Assembly: GCA_015069195.1 (NCBI GenBank) | Contig: SVJA01000016.1 | Span: forward strand, 1-40,000 | Origin: Oscillospiraceae bacterium | GTDB taxonomy: Bacteria > Bacillota > Clostridia > UBA1212 | DNA: 40,000 bases | Reading direction: 5' to 3' | Shown: in pieces, positions 7,323 to 17,281 of the stretch | How positions within the stretch are numbered: position 1 is the stretch's first letter | How the letters are laid out: the number at the start of each line of letters is the position of its first letter | Notes under the pieces: generated by a model | Seen by the model: only the letters and a program-made list of their open reading frames with translations | Told to the model about the DNA's origin: nothing | Database searches by the model: none | Program-made: the position numbers and the translations under genes

Positions 7323-8618
7323 TTATTTCTGCAAAATAATTTCTTTGCCGCCCATATAAGGACGAAGAGCTTCGGGTATTTTAACTGAGTATTTTTCTCC
7401 GTCGAAGTCAAGATTGTTTTCGAGGAATGCGATGAGCATACGCGGCGGAGCAACAACTGTGTTGTTAAGAGTGTGGGCAAGATATTTTTTACCGTCTGCG
7501 CCTTTAACTCTGATACCGAGTCTGCGTGCCTGGGCATCACCGAGGTTTGAGCAAGAGCATACTTCAAAGTATTTCTGCTGCTTAGGTGACCAAGCTTCGA
7601 CATCATAAGATTTGATTTTGAGGTCTGCGAGGTCTCCGCTGCAACATTCGAGTGTACGTACGGGTATATCGAGTGAGCGGAAGAGTTCTACGCTGTAGGA
7701 CCACATTTTATTGAACCAATCCATGCTTTCTTCAGGCTTACAGATAACAACCATTTCCTGCTTTTCGAACTGGTGGATACGGTAGATACCTCTTTCTTCG
7801 ATACCGTGTGCACCTTTTTCTTTTCTGAAGCAAGGAGAGTAGCTTGTGAGTGTGAGCGGAAGTGATTCTTCGGGAGTCATTGTGTCGATGAATTTGCCGA
7901 TCATCGAGTGTTCACTTGTACCGATGAGGTAGAGGTCTTCACCTTCGATTTTGTACATCATAGCGTCCATCTCTTCAAAACTCATAACGCCTGTAACAAC
8001 ATTGCTTCTGATCATGTAAGGGGGAATTACGTAAGTAAAACCTTTGTCTATCATAAAGTCACGTGCGTAAGCCAAAACAGCGCTGTGAAGTCTTGCAATA
8101 TCACCCATAAGGTAGTAGAAACCTTCTCCTGATACACGACCTGCGGCTTCTTTGTCAATGCCGGCAAATTTTGCCATAATGTCAGTATGGTAGGGTATTT
8201 CAAAATCCGGTACAGTCTTTTCACCGTACTGTGTGACTTCTACATTTTCTTCGTCATTTTTTCCGAACGGAACAGAAGGATCGATGATGTTAGGGATTTT
8301 CATCATAATGCCCTGAAGTCTGGCTGTAAGCTCGGTTTCCTGCTTTTCAAGTTCTGCAAGTTCTGCTGCCTGTTGGTTAACAAGAGCTTTCATTTCCTCA
8401 GCCTCGTCACGTTTTCCCTGTGCCATGAGTTTACCGATTTCTTTACTGATTTTGTTACGGTTTGCTCTGAGATCGCTTGCTCTCTGTATAGCTGCGAGCT
8501 TGTCCTTGTAAACTGCGATAGCTTCGTCAACTAAGGGAAGCTTAGCGTCTTTAAATTTCTTTTTTATATTTTCTTTTACGATGTCGGGATTTTCGACAAC
8601 AAATTTAATGTCAAGCAT
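7323..8618 (-). CDS. serS: Seryl-tRNA synthetase
   Basis: The 431-residue class II synthetase charges tRNA-Ser in the cytoplasm and is of normal family length. The N-terminus (MLDIKFVVENPDIVKENIKK) and the following ~100 residues form the long antiparallel coiled-coil arm that holds the tRNA variable arm. Motif 2 is visible as FRKEKGAHGIEERGIYRIHQ and the active-site Cys/Ser strand as KYFEVCSCSNLGDAQARR. Motif 3 reads AHTLNNTVVAPPRMLIAFLE in place of the usual LNGSGLAVGR form; its Arg is kept, but the glycine-rich part is replaced. Start CAT 8616-8618 is preceded by GGAGG on the minus strand. The upstream region (8619-8776) is short and shows no T-box. The gene is divergent from smc. Confidence 0.96.
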   Translation of the reverse strand: MLDIKFVVENPDIVKENIKKKFKDAKLPLVDEAIAVYKDKLAAIQRASDLRANRNKISKEIGKLMAQGKRDEAEEMKALVNQQAAELAELEKQETELTARLQGIMMKIPNIIDPSVPFGKNDEENVEVTQYGEKTVPDFEIPYHTDIMAKFAGIDKEAAGRVSGEGFYYLMGDIARLHSAVLAYARDFMIDKGFTYVIPPYMIRSNVVTGVMSFEEMDAMMYKIEGEDLYLIGTSEHSMIGKFIDTMTPEESLPLTLTSYSPCFRKEKGAHGIEERGIYRIHQFEKQEMVVICKPEESMDWFNKMWSYSVELFRSLDIPVRTLECCSGDLADLKIKSYDVEAWSPKQQKYFEVCSCSNLGDAQARRLGIRVKGADGKKYLAHTLNNTVVAPPRMLIAFLENNLDFDGEKYSVKIPEALRPYMGGKEIILQK

Positions 8619-8698
8619 ATTGTGCCTCCGTTTATATAGTATAGATTATTCATTAAATCAATCTTGATAATAATAACACTTTAATTTGCTTTAATCAA

Positions 8699-8727
8699 TT
8701 TACTTTTTGTTATTTTTAGTATATAAT
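8699..8727 (+). promoter_or_regulatory. Promoter of the smc-ftsY transcript
   Basis: TTTACT (8699-8704), a 17-base spacer and TATAAT (8722-8727) lie in the AT-rich divergent region between serS and smc. Confidence 0.6.
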
Positions 8728-8800
8728 TCCAAAGAATATTTATATTCAGATTACTGTAGTTACAGATTTATAGATTTTGATGAAATGGTGTGAGTTAGAC

Positions 8801-11800
8801 TTGCTGTTTAAACGACTTGAATTACAAGGTTTTAAATCGTTTGTAGACAAGACTGTTTTGGAATTCGGCTCAGGTATTACTGCGATTGTCGGTCCTAACG
8901 GAAGCGGTAAGAGTAATATTTCAGATGCTATCAGATGGGTTTTGGGTGAACAAAGTCCGAAAACTCTTCGTGGCGGCAGAATGGAAGATATCATCTTTGC
9001 CGGTACAGAGAACAGACGTCCTGTAGGATTTGCCGAAGTTTCCATAGTTATGGACAATGCAGACGGTGCGTTTAATGTTGATTATGAGGAAGTAAAAGTT
9101 ACAAGAAGATTGTTCCGCTCAGGCGACAGTGAGTACCTTATAAACGGTTCTCAATGCCGTCTTAAGGATATTTATATGCTATTTGCCGATACAGGTATCG
9201 GTAAAGAGGGTTATTCTATTATCGGACAGGGTAAAGTCGATGAGATTTTGAGCAGTAAATCCGATGAGAGACGCGGTATTTTCGAGGAAGCTTCCGGTAT
9301 TATGAAGTACCGTATGAGAAAGCAGGAAAGTGAAAGAAAGCTAGCTTCTACAGAACAGAATCTACTCAGAATAAATGATATTATTTCAGAGCTCGAGCTT
9401 CAGGTGAGTGCTTTGACTCGTCAGGCGGCTACCGCAAAACAATATCTTACTTTAAAGTATGAGCTTCGTGATATCGAAGTCGGAGTGCTTGCCGATTCAA
9501 TAATGAAGGCTACTGAAAAGCTTGCTGAAATAAAGAAGAATTCAGAGATAATCCAGAAGCAGATTGATGATGATTCCGCAGCATTAGAGAAGATAAAAGC
9601 TGATAACCAAGAACAGACTGTTTACAGCAGCCAGCTTGATGAAAGACGTACCCAAGCTCAGCAGAAAATCATAGAGCTTGAAAAGACTATAGAGCGTATA
9701 AATGCTAATATTGCCGTTAACAACCAAAAAATCTCGGCGATTGAGGAAAATTGTAAGCGTCTTGAGGGTGAAATTAAACTCAAAGAGGGTAAGCATTTAG
9801 AACAACAAAACATAATTGCGCAAATTGACTCACAATGTGAAGAAGCAGAAAAAATGCGTGTTTCCGTTACAGAGGAAATAACTGTTGCAGAGGAGAAGTT
9901 TAATAAGATTATTGCGCTTCTTAGTACTGATTCTGCGGCTGCCGGGAGTTTGCGTGATTCGATTATGGAAAAGAAACTTGCTTTCACACAAAGACAAAGT
10001 GCTATCACTGCACTTACTAGTCAGAATGAAAGCCTTTTGCAACGTCTTGCCATGCTTAATGAGGAACTTGACAACTGTGTAAGGAATAACCGTGAAACGC
10101 TTGCGGAAGCGGACAGAGCAAGTGCGGCTTACAAAGAGTGTAACGACGAACTCACTGCCGAAGGCAAAATTCTTGCAGATGCCGTAGAGGATGTTTTGCG
10201 AATCCAGGCTTCAAACGAAGCAAATGTTTCGAAAATTTCTTCTGTTCGTTCATCTATCCAGGCAAACGACGCCAGACTTAATCTCTTAAAAGAGATGGAG
10301 GAAAGCTTTGAGGGTTATGCAAAAAGCGTAAAAGAAATTCTTACTCTTTGCAGAGAGAACAAGTCTTTCGGCAAAGGTATTTACGGTGCTGTTGCACAGA
10401 TATTGAATGTGCCGGCAGATTATGAGCTTGCTATCGAAACTGCACTCGGTAATACATATCAGGATATCGTAACAGAGACAGAAGAAGATGCAAAACAGGC
10501 GATTGATTACTTAAAGCGTATGAAACTCGGACGAGCTACATTTCTTCCGCTTACTGCCGTAAACAGAAAACAGTTTGAAAGAGAAACTGTTACAAAACTC
10601 CAACTTACAGATGGTTTTATTGGTGTTGCGGCAGAGCTTGTAGAATATGATTCAAAGTTTGAAAACATCGCATTCAGTCTTTTGGGAAAAATTGCCGTGT
10701 TTGAGAATATAGATACAGCGATTGAAGCTTCAAAACGCTTTAAATATTCATTTATGTGCGTAACTCTTGACGGTGATGTTATCAGAACGTCGGGAGCCAT
10801 AACGGGCGGCAGCAGTGAAAAAATCAAACGCTCCGGTACTCTCACGAGAACAAGAGAAATACCGGTATTGCAGAAAAAACTTACCGACTTGAAAGCAGAA
10901 GTGGAAAAACTTGAGGCACTTATAGAAAAAGGTAAGTCGGAACTTTCAAATGCAGAGGCTATGAGATCGGCGGCTTTTGATAAAGTGCATAAGCTTGAAA
11001 TCAGTGCATCCGAACTCAAGTCTGCTATGGAGCGTGCTGCAGAGAGAAAGGCAAGCGTCGAACAAAGAATTCATCAGATTCAAGGTGATATAGACCGTTG
11101 TGACGGTGAGATAAAAGCTAACACAGAAGCTGTTTCGTCGTTCGAAGAAGAGTGTACTGCTCTTAAAGCTGAGGTTGCCTCTGCTGAGAACGAGCTTACT
11201 TCATACGAAGAGAAGGCTAAAACCGGAATCCAAATTCGAGACACGATGCAGAATGAGATAACAACACTCAAACTTCGCTTGGCTGACCTTAATAATAAAA
11301 TCGAGCGTTTTGCCGACGATAAAAAGCGAATTCTCGAGGATATCGAAAAAGAAAGCGAACTTTCGGATTTTATGCAGTTGCAACTTGATGAGAGTGCTTC
11401 AAACGTTGCAGAGATAAAACGCGAAAACGGCGAATATACTGAAAAGGTCGAAGAAGCAAAAGCTGAAAAGAAAGTATCTGACGAAGAATATGCAAAACTT
11501 ACAGCGGAGAAAAAATCCGTTGATGAGAGCTTATCGGGAATGATAACAAAAATTGCCGATATAAGCGGTGCAATAGGAATGCTTCGTGAAGAGATGGGTA
11601 GACTTGATATCAGAAGAACCAGAGCTGAGCATGAGTCGGAATCCGGTAAGAATAGACTTTGGGAAGAATACGAACTTACTTACACAAAAGCTCTCGAAAT
11701 AACAGGTGGCAAAGCTCCCGAAAATCTCGAAGAATGTCGTAAGAGAATTTCAGAACTGAGAGCCGGAATAAAACGTCTCGGTAATGTAAATGTAGACGCG

Positions 11801-12382
11801 ATCGAAGAACTCGAAAGCACTACCGAAAGATGTACTTTCCTTACCGAACAGCGAAAAGATATGGAGGAAACAAGAACAAAGCTTCTTAAGGTGATCGCAG
11901 AACTTACTAAGGTAATGCAAGAACAATTCAAAGAGCAGTTCGAATTGATTCGTGAGAACTTTAAGATTGTATTCAGTGAATTGTTCGGCGGAGGTAAGGC
12001 TGATATCACACTTGCAGACGAGGGCGATGTACTTGAAAGCGGCATTGAAATCGTTGCACAACCTCCCGGAAAGAAACTTCAGAATATGATGCTTTTGTCC
12101 GGCGGTGAAAGAGCACTTACTGCTATTGCGCTTTTGTTCGGTATTCTCAGAATGAGACCGACACCTTTCTGTATGCTTGATGAGATAGAGTCAGCTCTTG
12201 ATGATGCAAACGTTTATCGTTTTGCAAACTATACGAAGGCTGTTTCCGAAAGCACACAGCTCATTCTTATTTCACACAGAAAGGGAACAATGGAGTCTGC
12301 TGATGCACTTTACGGCGTAACAATGGAAGAAAAAGGCGTTTCCAGAGTTGTTGCGTTGAAAGTATCGGATGATAAGAAATAA
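8801..12382 (+). CDS. smc: Chromosome segregation ATPase SMC
   Basis: The protein has about 1193 residues, the usual SMC length. It forms the condensin core with ScpA and ScpB and organises the nucleoid. The N-terminal head has KRLELQGFKSF and Walker A GPNGSGKSN (about residues 31-39). Two long coiled coils flank a hinge at about 500-640 (YGAVAQILNVPADYELAIE to GAITGG). The C-terminal head has the ABC signature LSGGERALTA (about 1100) and Walker B PFCMLDEIESALDD (about 1122). The frame is open from TTG 8777/ATG 8780. TTG 8801 gives the family-typical start M-L-F-K-R-L-E-L-Q-G-F and has GTGAG upstream, so it is preferred, with ATG 8780 as the alternative. ftsY follows after 42 bases. rnc, often upstream of smc in Firmicutes, is not adjacent here. 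Confidence 0.96.
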   Translation: MLFKRLELQGFKSFVDKTVLEFGSGITAIVGPNGSGKSNISDAIRWVLGEQSPKTLRGGRMEDIIFAGTENRRPVGFAEVSIVMDNADGAFNVDYEEVKVTRRLFRSGDSEYLINGSQCRLKDIYMLFADTGIGKEGYSIIGQGKVDEILSSKSDERRGIFEEASGIMKYRMRKQESERKLASTEQNLLRINDIISELELQVSALTRQAATAKQYLTLKYELRDIEVGVLADSIMKATEKLAEIKKNSEIIQKQIDDDSAALEKIKADNQEQTVYSSQLDERRTQAQQKIIELEKTIERINANIAVNNQKISAIEENCKRLEGEIKLKEGKHLEQQNIIAQIDSQCEEAEKMRVSVTEEITVAEEKFNKIIALLSTDSAAAGSLRDSIMEKKLAFTQRQSAITALTSQNESLLQRLAMLNEELDNCVRNNRETLAEADRASAAYKECNDELTAEGKILADAVEDVLRIQASNEANVSKISSVRSSIQANDARLNLLKEMEESFEGYAKSVKEILTLCRENKSFGKGIYGAVAQILNVPADYELAIETALGNTYQDIVTETEEDAKQAIDYLKRMKLGRATFLPLTAVNRKQFERETVTKLQLTDGFIGVAAELVEYDSKFENIAFSLLGKIAVFENIDTAIEASKRFKYSFMCVTLDGDVIRTSGAITGGSSEKIKRSGTLTRTREIPVLQKKLTDLKAEVEKLEALIEKGKSELSNAEAMRSAAFDKVHKLEISASELKSAMERAAERKASVEQRIHQIQGDIDRCDGEIKANTEAVSSFEEECTALKAEVASAENELTSYEEKAKTGIQIRDTMQNEITTLKLRLADLNNKIERFADDKKRILEDIEKESELSDFMQLQLDESASNVAEIKRENGEYTEKVEEAKAEKKVSDEEYAKLTAEKKSVDESLSGMITKIADISGAIGMLREEMGRLDIRRTRAEHESESGKNRLWEEYELTYTKALEITGGKAPENLEECRKRISELRAGIKRLGNVNVDAIEELESTTERCTFLTEQRKDMEETRTKLLKVIAELTKVMQEQFKEQFELIRENFKIVFSELFGGGKADITLADEGDVLESGIEIVAQPPGKKLQNMMLLSGGERALTAIALLFGILRMRPTPFCMLDEIESALDDANVYRFANYTKAVSESTQLILISHRKGTMESADALYGVTMEEKGVSRVVALKVSDDKK

Positions 12383-12424
12383 TCTTAAAATACATTGCGT
12401 TTGCAATGGGATAACGGAGAAAAT

Positions 12425-13336
12425 ATGGGATTTTTTTCAAAATTAAAAGAAGGTCTTTCAAAGACAAAAGAAAACCTCATAGGTAAAATTGATAAGATGC
12501 TTGCCGGATTCGGTGTGGTTGATGATGATTTGCTTGACGAACTCGAAGAGATTCTCATAACATCTGATTTTGGTGTAGAGACTACAGAATACATTATTGA
12601 TTGTTTGAGAGATGAAATTAAATCACAAAAACTTACAAAACCGGAAGAAGTAAAAGGGAAGCTTCAGGAGATAATATGTGGAATACTTACTCAGGGTAAA
12701 CTTTGCGGTATTGATACCAATGCTGTACCTTGTGTTGTTTCGGTTATCGGTGTAAACGGTGTAGGTAAAACAACGTCTATAGGAAAACTTGCAAATATTT
12801 ACAAGAAAAACGGCAGAAAGGTTTTACTTGCGGCAGGAGATACATTCAGAGCTGCTGCGATCGACCAGCTTGAAATATGGGCACAGCGTGTTGGCGTTGA
12901 TATCATCAAACAGAATGAAGGATCTGATCCTGCGGCTGTTCTTTTTGATGCCTGTCGTGCAGCCAAAGCCAGAGATGTTGATGTGCTGATATGTGATACT
13001 GCCGGAAGACTTCATAACAAGAAGAATCTTATGGCAGAGCTTTCAAAAATGTCGAGAGTTGTCGAAAAAGAAATGTCAGAGGCAAAAAGAGAAATTTTTC
13101 TGGTGCTTGATGCCACCACAGGTCAGAATGCGGTAAGTCAGGCAAAAGCTTTTTCTGAGGTTGCCGATATTTCGGGCATAATTCTTACAAAGCTTGACGG
13201 CACATCAAAAGGCGGAATAATTGTTTCCATATGCAAAGAAATGGGTATTCCCGTAAGACTTGTGGGAGTCGGTGAAGGTATCGACGATATGCAATCATTC
13301 AGCGCCGAAGAATTTGTAAAAGCGATTTTTGAATAA
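12425..13336 (+). CDS. ftsY: Signal recognition particle receptor FtsY
   Basis: This 303-residue SRP GTPase receives ribosome-SRP complexes at the membrane for co-translational protein insertion. A short helical N domain is followed by the G domain, with [10 protein letters not shown] (about residue 109), [34 protein letters not shown] and the C-terminal [12 protein letters not shown]. The long acidic A domain of proteobacterial FtsY is absent, as is normal in Firmicutes. ATG 12425 with CGGAG at 12415-12419 is the start; a TTG at 12395 is in frame but lacks a site. It lies 42 bases after smc and is presumably cotranscribed. Confidence 0.97.
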   Translation: MGFFSKLKEGLSKTKENLIGKIDKMLAGFGVVDDDLLDELEEILITSDFGVETTEYIIDCLRDEIKSQKLTKPEEVKGKLQEIICGILTQGKLCGIDTNAVPCVVSVIGVNGVGKTTSIGKLANIYKKNGRKVLLAAGDTFRAAAIDQLEIWAQRVGVDIIKQNEGSDPAAVLFDACRAAKARDVDVLICDTAGRLHNKKNLMAELSKMSRVVEKEMSEAKREIFLVLDATTGQNAVSQAKAFSEVADISGIILTKLDGTSKGGIIVSICKEMGIPVRLVGVGEGIDDMQSFSAEEFVKAIFE

Positions 13337-13438
13337 TATGTCAGTAATTGACTATTTGTTTTTATAATGTTATTCTTAACTTAATGTTTTGTTTTAAATG
13401 TTTTGAAATAAAATTTATACGAAAGGACGTAATTTTGT

Positions 13439-15196
13439 ATGAAAAAATTTTTGTCTATTGTTTTGTGTATAGTTCTTGGTGTTTCCGTTCTTACAGGTTG
13501 CGGTGAAACGGATACTGATGGTGCAAATGACGGTACATCTGCTCCTTCTACATCGGTTCCTACAGCTACTCCCGAGCCGACACCCGTACCGGACGGAGAT
13601 ATTATTAAGAGCATGAACCTTTCAAATGTAGGACCTGAATTAAAGGATACTGCACTTGAACTTATGAAAAAAGAAGATGATGCGACTACTATTTATGTAA
13701 AAGATTACGGTGCTAAAGGTGATGGTGTTACCGACGATCGTAAAGCTGTTACCAAAGCGATTACCGCGCTTAAAAAACTTCCGAAAGGCAGCACTCTTGT
13801 TTTTGAACCAAATGCTACATACTATATGGGCAATAAAGGTGCGGCTATGACTCTCAACAATATGAAAAATCTCATTGTTAAAGGTGATAATACTACAATC
13901 TTGATTGATGCACCGGCGCAGTATTTTATAATGCAGAATAATGAGAACTTTGTTTTACAGGGCTTCAACTTCAACTATAAGACAAAACCGTATGCTTTCA
14001 CTACAAAGGTTGAAAATGTTGTCAATGGCGCAAAAGAATATTCTATTGTTGCTACATTGGATAGAAGTCTTGGTATTGATAAAAAAACTACATTTGCCGG
14101 ACTTGAAAGCTTTGGCGTATTGAACCGTGATGACGGAAGATATCATATGAGTATAAAATCTATTACTCCCGTTGATAAAGATGCATTTAAATACAAAATT
14201 GAGTTCAATAAAACAACTGCATTCCATCCGATCGATGACAGCTTAAAGCATGTTGAAAAAATGGGTATGATTGTACCTGTTCCGGGAATCGGACATAGTG
14301 TAGAGCAGGCGTTTACTGTTTTAAATAATAAGAACATTATGATGAAAGATTGTAATGTATGGTCTGCTTGTAAGTTTATGTTCTTTATAAGAGGTAATGA
14401 GGGTAAAGTTGTCTTTGATAATACAAATGTTACTCCGGATCCTGCCGAAGAGAAAAACGGCGATATAAGAATCGTAGGCTGGAGAGACGGTTTCCACTGT
14501 AAAGAAAACAGAGCACAGCTGGTATGGAAAGATTGTACTCTCGAATGGGTATATGATGATATATTTAACATTTGTTGTTCTATGCTCAAGGTAAATTCTT
14601 TTAAAGATAAAAATGTTGATTTAATTTGGCCTGAAACCAATGCTGCATACGGTCTGATAAAAAAAGGTGATGTAATCAGATTTTACAGCCCGAAAGGTAT
14701 TGATCTCGGAAGCGCGGAAGTTGTATCTGCAAAAGGCGACAGCGTTGTGTTGAAAAATGAAGTTGAAGGACTTGTTAAAAATTCATATGCTGCGGTTGAA
14801 ACACTTTCAGCTCCTAACTCGATGATTCTTAATTGTAAGATAAAGGGTACAATCAGATACAGAACACCTATGTATATTTACAATTCGGATATTCATGTTA
14901 CAAGAATGTGGCTTGCTTTTGAAATGGCAGGTGGCAGATATCTTGAAGGTCCTTGCCCGCATGATATTCTTTTCAGTAATTGTAATTTTACTTTTGATAA
15001 CACAAATGACAAATATATTGAGATTTTCTCTTCAAGTTCACAGGGTGAAAAAGCTCTGAAAAATCAAACCAAAAAACAGGATGAAGTTTTTCATGTAAAG
15101 AATATTGTATTCTTTAATTGTGAGCTTGATGAAGATCAGATTGAACTTAAATACGCAGAACTTTATTGTGACGATGTATATAGAATCGTAAAATAA
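13439..15196 (+). CDS. Lipoprotein with right-handed parallel beta-helix (pectate-lyase-like) domain, copy 1
   Basis: The 585-residue protein starts with a lipoprotein signal peptide (MKKFLSIVLCIVLGVSVLTGC; lipobox Leu-Thr-Gly-Cys) and a Thr/Pro-rich linker, so it should be anchored outside the membrane. Residues ~80-190 match the Pectate_lyase_3-type opening of beta-helix enzymes (VKDYGAKGDGVTDDRKAVTK, then FEPNATYYMG). Later coils carry VGWRDGFHCKEN and WVYDDIFNI, both conserved in the next gene. A KKGDVIRFY barrel-like segment inside the helix resembles the GH110 galactosidase layout, but this is only a resemblance. Polysaccharide binding or cleavage is inferred. ATG 13439 has AAAGGA upstream. 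A terminator at 15218-15253 separates it from its paralogue. Confidence 0.75.
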   Translation: MKKFLSIVLCIVLGVSVLTGCGETDTDGANDGTSAPSTSVPTATPEPTPVPDGDIIKSMNLSNVGPELKDTALELMKKEDDATTIYVKDYGAKGDGVTDDRKAVTKAITALKKLPKGSTLVFEPNATYYMGNKGAAMTLNNMKNLIVKGDNTTILIDAPAQYFIMQNNENFVLQGFNFNYKTKPYAFTTKVENVVNGAKEYSIVATLDRSLGIDKKTTFAGLESFGVLNRDDGRYHMSIKSITPVDKDAFKYKIEFNKTTAFHPIDDSLKHVEKMGMIVPVPGIGHSVEQAFTVLNNKNIMMKDCNVWSACKFMFFIRGNEGKVVFDNTNVTPDPAEEKNGDIRIVGWRDGFHCKENRAQLVWKDCTLEWVYDDIFNICCSMLKVNSFKDKNVDLIWPETNAAYGLIKKGDVIRFYSPKGIDLGSAEVVSAKGDSVVLKNEVEGLVKNSYAAVETLSAPNSMILNCKIKGTIRYRTPMYIYNSDIHVTRMWLAFEMAGGRYLEGPCPHDILFSNCNFTFDNTNDKYIEIFSSSSQGEKALKNQTKKQDEVFHVKNIVFFNCELDEDQIELKYAELYCDDVYRIVK

Positions 15197-15217
15197 GCTC
15201 TTAATCGATGATTCGGA

Positions 15218-15253
15218 CGCCGCAGATGTAATGCATCTGCGGCGCTGTTTTAT
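15218..15253 (+). terminator. Rho-independent terminator between the beta-helix lipoprotein genes
   Basis: An 11-bp perfect stem, CGCCGCAGATG (15218-15228) with CATCTGCGGCG (15234-15244), has a 5-base loop and is followed by CTGTTTTATT. Confidence 0.88.
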
Positions 15254-15278
15254 TAACCGGTAATGTGTTCCGAAAAAA

Positions 15279-15307
15279 TTGACTATAATGATTATAAATG
15301 TTAAAAT
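15279..15307 (+). promoter_or_regulatory. Promoter of the second beta-helix lipoprotein gene
   Basis: TTGACT (15279-15284), a 17-base spacer and TAAAAT (15302-15307) lie 37 bases before the ATG. With the terminator upstream, this suggests the two paralogues are transcribed separately. Confidence 0.6.
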
Positions 15308-15343
15308 GATTCCACTTAACTGTTATAAATGCGAGGTAAAAGT

Positions 15344-17260
15344 ATGAAAAAAATTGTTTCTGTAATTTTGCTTATTTGTGTCGCTTCGACTTTATTGTTC
15401 GGTTGCGGCGATGATTCTGCTAAGAAAACAGAAAGTCCGTCTGCTACTGTGGGTACAAATTCGTCGGAACCGGATGTTTTTGTTACTGATTATCCCGATA
15501 CAACAGCAACAGTAGATACTACTATTGCTCCTTCTGCGACAACCGGTACGCAGTCGACTTCAGCGCCGACTGCGACAAAGACTCCGTCTGCGACTTCGGG
15601 AAACTCGACAACGGTGTCAAAAGTATTTCCCCAAAATCCTAATGAGACAAATATTATTGAGTATCTCGGGCTGGAAAATGTAGGACGAAATGTTAAAAAT
15701 AATGCTGTTGAGAACCTTGCTAAGTACACAACCGGAACTACTTTGTACGTAAAAGATTTTGGTGCAAAGGGTGACGGTGTGACGGATGACCGTGCTGCTA
15801 TAAAAGATGCTATTTCCGCTCTGAACAAGGCTGCTGCCGGAAGCAAGTTGGTTTTTGAGTCCGGTAAAACCTATTATTGCGGAAAAAAGGCAGGTTCTGC
15901 GATGACTATTGCGGGTCTTAAAAATAAAATTGTTGATGGCAATGGTTCTACCATTCTCATTGATGCACCTGCTCAGTATCTTACAATGAATAACTCGCAG
16001 AACGTTATTCTTCGCGGTTTCAGCTTTAACTATAAGACTAAGCCGTATGCTTTTTCTACAAAAGTAGAGGATATAACTTCAAAAACTGCCGTTATCACTC
16101 TTGATCGTACTCTCGGTATTACCAGTACATACGAGACAAGTTATCTTGAATTCTTTGGACTTGTGAATCAGTATGAAGGCAGATATCATATGGGTATCTC
16201 AAAAATTGAGATTATTGATGCTGCTAAATTTAAATATAAAGTCACCTTTACGAATACATTTGGTGACATAGCCGGCAGAATAAAAGCTATCGAAAAAAAG
16301 GGTATAATATTCCCTGTGCCGAACATTGCACATAATGTTGAGCAGGCATTTACTGTTTTAAATAACACAAATGTGGCTTTCATGAATAACAACGTCTATA
16401 GTGCTTGCAAGTTCATGTTCTTTATCCATGGTACGGAGTCTCAATTATATTTTGATAATGTGAAAGTGGTTCCGGATCCGAAGGAAAATAACGGAAATAT
16501 TCTTATTTGCGGTTGGAGAGACGGTTTCCACTGTAAGGAAAATAGGGGACAGCTCATCTGGAACAATTGTACAATAAAGGCTCTTTATGATGACCTTTAC
16601 AACATTGCGAATACGATGACTCTGATAAAAGATCTTGAAAAAGCATCTGATGGTACAGTCTCCTTTAAACTTAGAAAATATACAGGTGCAAATGATATGT
16701 ATACCAATGTAAAGAAAGGCGACATTGTTTCGATATACGATTCCAGAACAGGTAAATTTGTAGGCACAAGTAAAATAAAAACATACAAGAAACAGATGAT
16801 TACTTTGGAAGATAACATTTCCGGACTTAAGAACGGACTGTATGTTTCGGTTGATTCACTTGCTGCACCGAATTCAATGATTTTAAATTGTAAACTTGAT
16901 GGCACGTTGCGTTTTAGAACTCCGATGCTTATTGCAGATTCAGAAATTCATTGCACCAGAATGTGGCTCGCTTTTGAAACTGCCGGTGGTCAGTACATAG
17001 AGGGTACTTGTCCGAAAAATATTTTGTTCAGCAATTGTAAGTTTTCTTTTGATAGTGAAGCCGGTGCACATATCGAGGTATATAATGCAAATACAAAGAG
17101 TACGTCTGCTCTTAAAGCTGATCCTTCTAAACAGGATGAGTATTTCCACGTAAAAGATATGATCTTCTATAAATGTAAAATAGATCAGAAACAGTTTGTT
17201 TATAAAAATGCAGAACAGTATTGTACTGACGTTACAAGATTTATAGAATGTACAAAATAA
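15344..17260 (+). CDS. Lipoprotein with right-handed parallel beta-helix domain, copy 2
   Basis: The protein has about 638 residues from ATG 15344 (GAGG at 15333-15336; an in-frame ATG at 15329 lacks a site). It has a lipoprotein signal (MKKIVSVILLICVASTLLFGC), a longer Ser/Thr-rich linker than copy 1, then the same domain order: VKDFGAKGDGVTDDRAAIKD, FESGKTYYCGK, CGWRDGFHCKENRGQL, LYDDLYNI, a KKGDIVSIY insertion and RTPMLIADSEIHCTRMW. Identity with copy 1 is high across the helix and low in the linker, which marks a tandem gene duplication. Function is inferred as a surface polysaccharide-active or polysaccharide-binding protein. No substrate can be assigned. Confidence 0.75.
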   Translation: MKKIVSVILLICVASTLLFGCGDDSAKKTESPSATVGTNSSEPDVFVTDYPDTTATVDTTIAPSATTGTQSTSAPTATKTPSATSGNSTTVSKVFPQNPNETNIIEYLGLENVGRNVKNNAVENLAKYTTGTTLYVKDFGAKGDGVTDDRAAIKDAISALNKAAAGSKLVFESGKTYYCGKKAGSAMTIAGLKNKIVDGNGSTILIDAPAQYLTMNNSQNVILRGFSFNYKTKPYAFSTKVEDITSKTAVITLDRTLGITSTYETSYLEFFGLVNQYEGRYHMGISKIEIIDAAKFKYKVTFTNTFGDIAGRIKAIEKKGIIFPVPNIAHNVEQAFTVLNNTNVAFMNNNVYSACKFMFFIHGTESQLYFDNVKVVPDPKENNGNILICGWRDGFHCKENRGQLIWNNCTIKALYDDLYNIANTMTLIKDLEKASDGTVSFKLRKYTGANDMYTNVKKGDIVSIYDSRTGKFVGTSKIKTYKKQMITLEDNISGLKNGLYVSVDSLAAPNSMILNCKLDGTLRFRTPMLIADSEIHCTRMWLAFETAGGQYIEGTCPKNILFSNCKFSFDSEAGAHIEVYNANTKSTSALKADPSKQDEYFHVKDMIFYKCKIDQKQFVYKNAEQYCTDVTRFIECTK

Positions 17261-17281
17261 TTCAGAAAGAGTTTGTTTTTA

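Noticed and set aside
8619-8776. Possible T-box leader for serS
   Set aside because: The serS leader is too short and lacks the T-box sequence and a following terminator hairpin.
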